The notes under the pieces: model-generated
What the model was told of the DNA's origin: nothing
The model's database searches: none
Seen by the model: only the letters and a program-made list of their open reading frames with translations
Position numbers and translations under genes: made by a program
DNA from: Pseudomonadota bacterium
GTDB lineage: Bacteria; Pseudomonadota; Gammaproteobacteria; Burkholderiales; Burkholderiaceae_B
NCBI GenBank assembly: GCA_023427085.1
Contig: JAEZBO010000153.1
Location: 1-18,947, forward strand
DNA: 18,947 nt
Direction of reading: 5' to 3'
Part shown: piece by piece, positions 7,271-13,417 of the stretch
Position numbering within the stretch: the first letter of the stretch is position 1
Layout: every line of letters begins with the position of its first letter

Positions 7271-7305
7271 CTAGGGTTACCCTGCAACAGACCTCAATAT
7301 CGTCC

Positions 7306-8220
7306 ATGCTCACCTTCCAGCAGATCATCCTTCGGCTACAGCAATACTGGGACCAGCAAGGCTGCGCCCTGCTGCAGCCCTACGACATGGAGGTGGGCGC
7401 GGGCACCTCGCATACCGCGACCTTCCTGCGCGCCATCGGCCCCGAGCCCTGGCGCGCCGCCTACGTGCAGCCTTCGCGCCGTCCCAAGGACGGCCGCTAT
7501 GGCGAAAACCCCAACCGCCTGCAGCACTACTACCAATATCAGGTGGTGCTCAAGCCGGCACCGCCCGACATCCTCGAGCTGTACATCGGTTCGCTCAAGG
7601 CGCTGGGCATCGACCCGACCGAGCACGACATCCGCTTCGTCGAGGACGACTGGGAAAACCCGACGCTGGGCGCCTGGGGCCTGGGCTGGGAAGTCTGGCT
7701 CAACGGCATGGAAGTGACGCAGTTCACGTATTTCCAGCAGGTCGGCGGGCTGGACTGCTCGCTGGCCACCGGCGAGATCACCTACGGCCTGGAACGCCTG
7801 GCCATGTACCTGCAGGGCGTCGAAAGCGTCTACGACCTGGTCTGGACCGAAGGCGGCCCGGGCGGGCGCCCGGTGCTCTATCGCGACGTGTTCCACCAGA
7901 ACGAAGTGGAACAGTCGACCTATAACTTCGAACACGCCTCGGCCCCCATGCTGTTTGCCCATTTCAACGACTACGAAGCCGAAGCGCAGCGCCTGATGGA
8001 AGTGCCGCTGGCGCTGCCCGCCTACGAGGCCACGCTCAAGGCGGCGCACACCTTCAACCTGCTCGATGCGCGCGGCGCCATCAGCGTGACCGAACGGGCC
8101 GCCTATATCGGCCGCATCCGCAACCTGGCGCGCGCGGTCGCGCAGGCCTACTACGACTCGCGCGAGCGCCTGGGCTTCCCGATGGCCACGCAAGCGCAAG
8201 CCCAGGAGGCCGCACAATGA
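7306..8220 (+). CDS. glyQ: Glycyl-tRNA synthetase, alpha subunit
   Basis: Catalytic subunit of the bacterial alpha2beta2 glycyl-tRNA synthetase, which charges tRNA-Gly with glycine in the cytosol. It has 304 residues against 303 in E. coli. Hallmarks are the N-terminal LTFQQIILRLQQYWDQQGCALLQPYD, the ATP-binding stretch YVQPSRRPKDGRYGENPNRLQ, FVEDDWENPTLGAWGLGWEVW, the NGMEVTQFTYFQQ block, and GEITYGLERLAMYLQG. These class II synthetase motifs are intact. The conserved MLTFQQ fixes the start. The stop overlaps the glyS ATG by 4 nt, which should keep the subunits in balance. It is the first gene of a plus-strand run that continues through glyS, gmhB, the acyltransferase and the metallopeptidase. 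Confidence 0.97.
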   Translation: MLTFQQIILRLQQYWDQQGCALLQPYDMEVGAGTSHTATFLRAIGPEPWRAAYVQPSRRPKDGRYGENPNRLQHYYQYQVVLKPAPPDILELYIGSLKALGIDPTEHDIRFVEDDWENPTLGAWGLGWEVWLNGMEVTQFTYFQQVGGLDCSLATGEITYGLERLAMYLQGVESVYDLVWTEGGPGGRPVLYRDVFHQNEVEQSTYNFEHASAPMLFAHFNDYEAEAQRLMEVPLALPAYEATLKAAHTFNLLDARGAISVTERAAYIGRIRNLARAVAQAYYDSRERLGFPMATQAQAQEAAQ

Positions 8221-10352
8221 GCGCCATCCGTCCGCTGCTGGTGGAACTGTTCACCGAGGAACTCCCGCCCAAGGCCCTGAACCGCCTGGGCCAGGCCTTT
8301 GCCCAGGGCCTGCAGGACAGCCTGGCCGCCAGCGGCCTGCTGGCCGAGGGCTGCCAGGTCACGCCGTTCGCGACGCCGCGCCGGCTGGCCGCGCTGATCA
8401 CGCAGGTGCGCACGCAGGCGCCCGACCAGCAATACGCCGAAAAACTCATGCCGGCCAAGATCGGCCTGGCCGAGGACGGCAGCGCCACGCCGGCGCTGCA
8501 GAAGAAGCTGGCCGCCAAGGGCCTGGCCGACCTGGACATCGCCACGCTGGCGCGCGAGTCCGATGGCAAGCAGGATTACCTGGTGGCCCGCGGCACCGCG
8601 CCCGGCGTGGCGCTGACCGACGGCCTGCAGCAGGCGCTCGACAGCGCGCTGGCCGGCCTGCCGATCCCCAAGGTGATGCGCTACCAGCTGGCCGATGGCG
8701 TGACCTCGGTGCGCTTCGTGCGGCCGGCGCACGGCCTGATCGCCTTGCACGGCGACGCCGTGGTGCCGGTCACCGCGCTGGGCCTGACCGCCGGCCGGCT
8801 GCTGCACGGCCACCGTTTCCTGTCCGGCCCGCCGCTCGAGCTCAGCGAGGCGACCGCCTACGAACTGGCGCTGGCCGAGCATTGCCACGTGGTCGCGGCC
8901 TTCGCGACCCGCCGCGCCACCATCGAGGCGCAGTTGCAGACGCAGGCGGCCCGGCTGGGCGCGACGCTGGGCACCGACCCCGAGGTCGAGGCGCTGCTCG
9001 ACGAAGTCACCGCGCTGGTCGAATGGCCGACCGTCTATGCCGGCGAGTTCGAGCCGCGCTTTCTGAACGTGCCGCAAGAGTGTCTGATCCTGACCATGCG
9101 GCTCAACCAGAAATACTTCCCGCTGTTCGATCCCGACAACGGCGCGCTGACGCACCGCTTCCTGATCGTCAGCAACATGACCGCCAAGAACCCGCACAAC
9201 ATCGTCGAAGGCAACCAGCGCGTGGTGCGCCCGCGCCTGGCCGATGCGCAGTTCTTCTTCGAGACCGACCGCAAGACGCCGCTGGCCAAGCGGGTCGAGC
9301 AGCTGGGCAGCATCGTCTATCACAACAAGCTGGGCACCCAGCTCGAACGCGTCGAACGCGTACGCGCGATCGCGCGCGGCGTGGCGCAGACGCTGGGCAG
9401 CGCGGTGGCCGACGCCGACCGCGCGGCGCTGCTGGCCAAGGCCGACCTGGGCACCAACATGGTCGGCGAGTTTCCCGAGCTGCAAGGCATCATCGGCGCC
9501 TACTACGCGGCCGCCGACGGCGAAGCGGCCGAGGTGGTCGACGCGCTGCGCGGCCAGTACCGCATCCGCCTGGACCAGCCGGTCAATGCCGACAGCGTGA
9601 CGCCCGCCGTGCTGTTCATCGCCGAACGCGCCGAGACGCTGGTCGGCATCTGGAGCATCGGCCAGGCGCCCACCGGCGAACGCGATCCCTTCGGCCTGCG
9701 GCGCGCCGCACAGGGCCTGATCAGCGCCTTCGAACAACTGGCGGCCGGCGGCTGGCTGCGCGCCAGCGAGAATGGCCCGCTGACGCTCGAAGGCGTGCTG
9801 CAGACCGCCGCCGACAGCTTCGGCGCCGGCAAGATCGACCCCAAGGTGCTGACCGAGGTGCGTGACTTCGTCTACGAACGGGTGCGCAACCAGCTGGCCG
9901 GCGACTACGAGCGCAGCGCCGTCGATGCCGTCATCGCGCTGCAGCCGCCGCTGCATCAGGTGGCGGCGCGGGTCCGCGCGGTCACGGCCTTCCTGGCGCT
10001 GCCCGAGGCGGCCAGCCTGGCCGCCGCCAACAAACGTATCGGCAATCTGCTCAAGAAGGTCGACGGCGAGCCCGGCGAGGTCGACCCGGCCAAGCTGGCC
10101 GAACCGGCCGAACGTGCGCTGGCCGAGGCCGTGGCGACCTTGCAGCCGCAGGCCGATGCGTGTTTCGCGGCCGGCGACTTCGGCGCCGCGCTCAGCACGC
10201 TGGCGCAGGCGCGCGGCGCGGTCGATGCATTCTTCGCCGACGTCATGGTGATGGCCGAGGACCCGGCGGTGCGCGCCAACCGCCTGGCGCTGCTGGCTGG
10301 CCTGCACCGGCTGATGAACCAGGTGGCCGACCTGTCGAGACTGGCACAGTGA
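8217..10352 (+). CDS. glyS: Glycyl-tRNA synthetase, beta subunit
   Basis: tRNA-binding subunit of the heterotetrameric glycyl-tRNA synthetase. It has 711 residues, slightly longer than E. coli GlyS (689). Diagnostic segments are the N-terminal LLVELFTEELPPKALNRLG, the central VRFVRPAHGLIAL, NQKYFPLFD, and FFETDRKTPLAKRVEQL. GERDPFGLRRAAQGL is the degenerate HD-like domain signature. The C-terminal part, from about residue 560, is helical and fits the DALR-type anticodon-binding domain. The start overlaps the glyQ stop by 4 nt, and the stop (TGA) overlaps the GTG start of gmhB by 2 nt. Translational coupling on both sides is likely. No break or frameshift was seen. Confidence 0.96.
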   Translation: MSAIRPLLVELFTEELPPKALNRLGQAFAQGLQDSLAASGLLAEGCQVTPFATPRRLAALITQVRTQAPDQQYAEKLMPAKIGLAEDGSATPALQKKLAAKGLADLDIATLARESDGKQDYLVARGTAPGVALTDGLQQALDSALAGLPIPKVMRYQLADGVTSVRFVRPAHGLIALHGDAVVPVTALGLTAGRLLHGHRFLSGPPLELSEATAYELALAEHCHVVAAFATRRATIEAQLQTQAARLGATLGTDPEVEALLDEVTALVEWPTVYAGEFEPRFLNVPQECLILTMRLNQKYFPLFDPDNGALTHRFLIVSNMTAKNPHNIVEGNQRVVRPRLADAQFFFETDRKTPLAKRVEQLGSIVYHNKLGTQLERVERVRAIARGVAQTLGSAVADADRAALLAKADLGTNMVGEFPELQGIIGAYYAAADGEAAEVVDALRGQYRIRLDQPVNADSVTPAVLFIAERAETLVGIWSIGQAPTGERDPFGLRRAAQGLISAFEQLAAGGWLRASENGPLTLEGVLQTAADSFGAGKIDPKVLTEVRDFVYERVRNQLAGDYERSAVDAVIALQPPLHQVAARVRAVTAFLALPEAASLAAANKRIGNLLKKVDGEPGEVDPAKLAEPAERALAEAVATLQPQADACFAAGDFGAALSTLAQARGAVDAFFADVMVMAEDPAVRANRLALLAGLHRLMNQVADLSRLAQ

Positions 10353-10888
10353 AACTCGTCATCATCGACCGCGACGGCGTCATCAACCAGGACCGTAGCG
10401 ACTTCGTCAAATCGCCCGACGAGTGGATCGCGCTGCCTGGCAGCCTCGAGGCCATCGCGCGGCTGTCGCGCGCCGGCTGGAAGGTCGTGGTCGCCACCAA
10501 CCAGTCCGGACTGGCGCGCGGCCTGTTCGACATGGCCGCGCTCAATGCCATGCACCTGAAGTTGCGCCGCGAGCTGGCCGCCGTCGGCGGGCAGATCGAC
10601 GCGATCTTCATGTGCCCGCACGGCCCCGACGACAATTGCGACTGCCGCAAGCCCAAGCCCGGCATGTTCGTGCAGATCGGCCAGCGCTACGACGTCGACC
10701 TGCGCGGCGTGCCGGCGGTGGGCGACTCGCTGCGCGACCTGCAGGCCGGCGCGCAGGCCGGCTGCCGGCCCTGGCTGGTGCTGACCGGCAACGGCCGCAA
10801 GACCCAGGGCGCCGACGGCCTGCCCGAGGGCACCGAAATCCGCGACGATCTGGCCGCCGTGGCCGACGCGTTGCTCGCCACGACCTGA
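10349..10888 (+). CDS. gmhB: D-glycero-beta-D-manno-heptose-1,7-bisphosphate 7-phosphatase
   Basis: Removes the 7-phosphate from heptose bisphosphate on the way to ADP-heptose for the LPS inner core. The enzyme is an HAD-superfamily histidinol-phosphatase-like protein of 179 residues. Catalytic D7 and D9 lie in IDRDGVIN. Motif II is ATNQSG (49-54), and R100-K101 follow the zinc loop. The zinc ligands are C89, H91, C97 and C99 in CPHGPDDNCDC. Motif IV is VGDSLRD with D126. The GTG at 10349 is preferred because the conserved MKLVIIDRDG begins there and it overlaps the glyS stop; a start further upstream would sit within glyS. A HisB N-domain-type histidinol phosphatase is the alternative, but there is no fused IGPD domain and no his gene nearby. 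The acyltransferase gene starts 2 nt after the stop. Confidence 0.9.
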   Translation: MKLVIIDRDGVINQDRSDFVKSPDEWIALPGSLEAIARLSRAGWKVVVATNQSGLARGLFDMAALNAMHLKLRRELAAVGGQIDAIFMCPHGPDDNCDCRKPKPGMFVQIGQRYDVDLRGVPAVGDSLRDLQAGAQAGCRPWLVLTGNGRKTQGADGLPEGTEIRDDLAAVADALLATT

Positions 10889-10890
10889 CC

Positions 10891-11616
10891 ATGTACGCCA
10901 TCCGTTCGTTCATCTACGCGCTGTTCCTGATCATCACGGTGATCCCCTATGCGTTCGCCTGCATGCTGTGGGCGCCGGCGCCCGCAACGTGGCGCTACCG
11001 CCTGACAGTGGGCTGGCCGCGCCTGGCCGTCTGGGGCGCCAAGGTCATCTGCGGCATCCGCTGGCAGGTGCAGGGCTGGGACAACCTGCCCGACGGCCCG
11101 GCCATCGTGCTGTCCAAGCATCAATCGGCCTGGGAGACGCTGTTCTTTCCCGGCTACATGCCGCGCGAGATGTGCTTCGTCTACAAAAAGGAACTGCATC
11201 GCGTGCCGTTCTTCGGCTGGGGGCTGGCGCTGCTGCGCATGATCCCGATCGACCGCGCCAAGGGACGTGACGCCTTCGAGCAGGTGGTCGCGACCGGCCT
11301 GCTGCGGCTGAACGAAGGCCGTTGGCCGATCCTGTTTCCCGAGGGCACCCGCGTGCCGGTCGGCCAGACCGGCCGCTACAAGCTGGGCGGCGCGCGGCTG
11401 GCGGTGCGCACCCGCGCGCCGGTGCTGCCGGTGGCCGTCAACGCGGGCAGCTGCTGGGCCCGCAATGCCTTCATCAAGAAGCCCGGCCTGGTCACCGTGT
11501 CGTTCGGCCCGCCGATCGAGCCCGGCGACATGAGCCCCGAAGAACTCAACGCCAAGGTCGAAGCCTGGATCGAAGGCGAGATGCGGCGGCTCAATCCGGA
11601 GCACTATCCGGCATGA
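10891..11616 (+). CDS. 1-acyl-sn-glycerol-3-phosphate acyltransferase (PlsC-like)
   Basis: Membrane-associated acyltransferase that probably converts lysophosphatidic acid to phosphatidic acid in phospholipid synthesis. It has 241 residues with an N-terminal hydrophobic anchor at about 5-27. The LPLAT motifs are present. Motif I reads SKHQSAWETLFF, giving H77-X4-E82 where the textbook motif is HX4D. The motif II region is VPFFGWGLALLRMIPIDR (105-122), motif III is LFPEGTR (148-154), and the motif IV region is APVLPVAVNAG (176-186). The gene lies 2 nt after gmhB, and its stop overlaps the metallopeptidase ATG by 4 nt. Placement beside gmhB could also fit acylation of another envelope lipid, so the exact acceptor is inference. 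Confidence 0.88.
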   Translation: MYAIRSFIYALFLIITVIPYAFACMLWAPAPATWRYRLTVGWPRLAVWGAKVICGIRWQVQGWDNLPDGPAIVLSKHQSAWETLFFPGYMPREMCFVYKKELHRVPFFGWGLALLRMIPIDRAKGRDAFEQVVATGLLRLNEGRWPILFPEGTRVPVGQTGRYKLGGARLAVRTRAPVLPVAVNAGSCWARNAFIKKPGLVTVSFGPPIEPGDMSPEELNAKVEAWIEGEMRRLNPEHYPA

Positions 11617-12860
11617 CGCGGCAGGCCGCCCGGCAACTGGATCTGTTCGACGACGGCAGCCCCGCCGACGGCGGGGCCGCGGCTGCCGTGCCTCCCGCCG
11701 CCGGGGCGCTGTCCGCCGGATCGCCCGGTTCAGGTTCGCCTGTCGCAGGAACGCGCCTGGCCGGGCCATCGGTGGGCGGGTCACCGGCCGCCGGATCCGC
11801 AGCCGCCCGGCCGACCTACGAGCCGACGACGCCGCTCGCTCGCGCCGTGCTGTCGCGCGAGCCGGCCCACCCGGGCACGAACTCTCCTCAGGCGCAGCCC
11901 TTCACCACCGTCGGGACTGCGCCGGCGCTCTCTGCAACGCCGGCAACTCCCGCAACGCCCGCATCCCTTGCGCCCCCCGCTGCCCAAGCGCCAGCAGCGC
12001 CTGAGCCGCCCCCCGCCGTGCGCGCGCGCAGCGGCAGCGACGGCCGTATCGACACGCCCTGCCCGCCGTCACTGCCGGCCGGCGCGCGCTGGCGCGAGAC
12101 CGCCACCGAGCAGCAGCCGATCGGCTATGTGCTGCTGCGCTCGCGCCGCCGCAGCATCGGTTTTGTGATCGGCGACGACGGCCTGCGCGTGACGGCGCCC
12201 AACTGGGTGACGCTGGGCCAGATCGACGACGCGGTGCGCGAGAAGTCCCGCTGGATCCTGTCCAAGCTGCGCGACTGGCACGCCCGCCGCGAGCGGCTGG
12301 CGATGTCGCAGACCCGCTGGCAGGCCGGCGGCGAGCTGCCCTACCTAGGCCGGCGCATCGTGCTGCAACCGGGCCTGGATCCGGCTGCCGGCGCCAGCGC
12401 CCGGCCCACCGCACGCGGCTCGCAAGCCAGCTACAGCGGCGACGCCGACGCGCCGCGCGATGGCGACGTGCTGTGGCTGGGCTTGCCGCAGGAAGCCGAC
12501 CACACCCGCATCCGCGACAGCGCGCAAGCCTGGCTGCAACGCCGCGCGACGCTCTGGTTCGGCGCCCGCCTGCAGGCCTTCCAGGCCAGCAGCGGCCTGG
12601 TGGTCAAGCGCTGGCGGCTGTCGTCGGCCGCGACCCGCTGGGGCTCGTGCAACAGCGACGGCTGCATCATGCTGAACTGGCGCCTGATCCACTTTGCGCC
12701 GGACATCGTCGACTACGTGATCGCGCACGAACTGGCGCACCTGCGCGAGATGAACCACAGCCAGGACTTCTGGGCCGAGGTCGAGCAGATCCTGCCCGGC
12801 TTCCAGGGCGCGCGCGACGTGCTGCGCCGCCACGACCCGGCCGACGTGCCCTTGCTGTAA
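11613..12860 (+). CDS. YgjP-like (DUF45/M48-related) zinc metallopeptidase with N-terminal clamp-binding-like motif
   Basis: A 415-residue protein in three parts. Residues 8-12 read QLDLF, identical to the beta-sliding-clamp-binding pentapeptide. Residues about 13-160 are low-complexity Ala/Pro/Ser/Gly, probably disordered. Residues about 161-415 form the YgjP-like domain: YVLLRSRRRSIGFVIGDDGLRV, helices around AVREKSRWILSKL, TRWGSC (341-346), MLNWRLIHFAPDIVDYVIAHELAHL and NHSQDFW. Zinc ligands are H372, H376 and H382, with catalytic E373. E. coli YgjP is only about 167 residues, so the N-terminal extension is extra. Residues about 254-284 form another Ala/Gly-rich insert. The ATG overlaps the acyltransferase stop by 4 nt, supporting this start. 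The substrate is unknown. The fold is related to the WLM/SprT zincins, some of which cut DNA-protein crosslinks. Confidence 0.85.
   Translation: MTRQAARQLDLFDDGSPADGGAAAAVPPAAGALSAGSPGSGSPVAGTRLAGPSVGGSPAAGSAAARPTYEPTTPLARAVLSREPAHPGTNSPQAQPFTTVGTAPALSATPATPATPASLAPPAAQAPAAPEPPPAVRARSGSDGRIDTPCPPSLPAGARWRETATEQQPIGYVLLRSRRRSIGFVIGDDGLRVTAPNWVTLGQIDDAVREKSRWILSKLRDWHARRERLAMSQTRWQAGGELPYLGRRIVLQPGLDPAAGASARPTARGSQASYSGDADAPRDGDVLWLGLPQEADHTRIRDSAQAWLQRRATLWFGARLQAFQASSGLVVKRWRLSSAATRWGSCNSDGCIMLNWRLIHFAPDIVDYVIAHELAHLREMNHSQDFWAEVEQILPGFQGARDVLRRHDPADVPLL
11634..11648 (+). other. QLDLF codons: putative beta-clamp-binding motif
   Basis: Codons 8-12 of the metallopeptidase encode Q-L-D-L-F, a full match to the QL[S/D]LF consensus of DnaN-binding proteins. 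The motif sits near a free N-terminus and ahead of a long flexible linker, as expected for an accessible short linear motif. The sequence is seen directly; binding is inference. Confidence 0.6.
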
Positions 12861-12878
12861 GGCCCGGGCCGGTAGAAT
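12852..12878 (+). promoter_or_regulatory. Possible gloA promoter
   Basis: TAGAAT (12873-12878) is a good -10 match, 33 nt before the gloA ATG. TTGCTG (12852-12857), which overlaps the end of the metallopeptidase gene, could serve as -35 with a short 15-bp spacer. No terminator lies between the two genes, so gloA may also receive read-through from the glyQ run. Confidence 0.42.
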
Positions 12879-12911
12879 CGTGTCTTTGCAACAAGCCAAG
12901 GACACCCCATC

Positions 12912-13316
12912 ATGCGACTGCTACACACCATGCTGCGCGTCGGCAACCTCGATCGTTCGCTCGAGTTCTACACCCACGTGCTGGGCATGCGGCTGCTGCG
13001 CCGCAAGGACTATCCCGATGGCAAGTTCACGCTGGCCTTCGTCGGCTACCAGGAAGAGTCCGAAGGCGCCGTGATCGAACTCACGCACAACTGGGACACC
13101 GACCATTACGACCTGGGCAACGGCTATGGCCACATCGCGCTTGAGGTCGACAATGCCTACGAGGCCTGTGACAAGGTCAAGGAAAAAGGCGGCAAGGTCA
13201 CCCGCGAAGCCGGTCCGATGAAGCACGGCACCACCGTGATCGCCTTCGTCGAGGACCCGGACGGCTACAAGATCGAGTTCATCCAGAAGAAGTCCGGCAA
13301 CGATTCGGCCGCCTGA
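12912..13316 (+). CDS. gloA: Glyoxalase I (lactoylglutathione lyase)
   Basis: Converts the hemithioacetal of methylglyoxal and glutathione to S-lactoylglutathione, the first step of methylglyoxal detoxification. At 134 residues it is nearly colinear with E. coli GloA. The four metal ligands H5, E56, H74 and E122 fall at the same positions as in E. coli (MRLLHTMLRVGNL, AVIELTHNW, GYGHIALEVDN, DGYKIEFIQ). The short form without the extra helix of human GLO1 fits the Ni/Co-activated class. REAGPMKHGTTVIAFVEDPDG is the typical C-terminal block. AAGGA lies about 10 nt upstream of the ATG. It has its own candidate promoter and is followed by a strong terminator. Confidence 0.96.
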   Translation: MRLLHTMLRVGNLDRSLEFYTHVLGMRLLRRKDYPDGKFTLAFVGYQEESEGAVIELTHNWDTDHYDLGNGYGHIALEVDNAYEACDKVKEKGGKVTREAGPMKHGTTVIAFVEDPDGYKIEFIQKKSGNDSAA

Positions 13317-13337
13317 GGCCCGATCGCGCAGACCAAG

Positions 13338-13365
13338 AAAAAGCGGGCCGAGGCCCGCTTTTTTT
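13338..13365. terminator. Bidirectional Rho-independent terminator between gloA and fadE
   Basis: AGCGGGC (13342-13348) pairs with GCCCGCT (13353-13359) across a CGAG tetraloop. The stem is extended by A-T pairs, with As upstream and seven Ts (13359-13365) downstream. The layout is symmetrical, so it can end gloA on the plus strand and the convergent fadE-like gene (stop at 13418) on the minus strand. Confidence 0.9.
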
Positions 13366-13417
13366 ACCGATGGCGGCGGTCTCCGCGTGGCCACCCCCAC
13401 GCGGACAGCCCGCGCCG

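Noticed and set aside
7151..7305. T-box, glycine riboswitch or leader peptide upstream of glyQ
   Set aside because: The spacer is short, shows no specifier-like or aptamer-like conserved core, and T-boxes are not expected in betaproteobacteria.
8151..10307. 718-codon open frame on the minus strand opposite glyS
   Set aside because: Shadow of glyS in GC-rich DNA; composition is low-information Gln/Arg/Ala/Gly, with no recognisable motif or start signal.
10349..10888. Histidinol phosphatase (HisB N-domain) instead of GmhB
   Set aside because: No IGPD domain and no his genes nearby; the zinc loop and length fit GmhB, and the neighbouring acyltransferase fits envelope synthesis.
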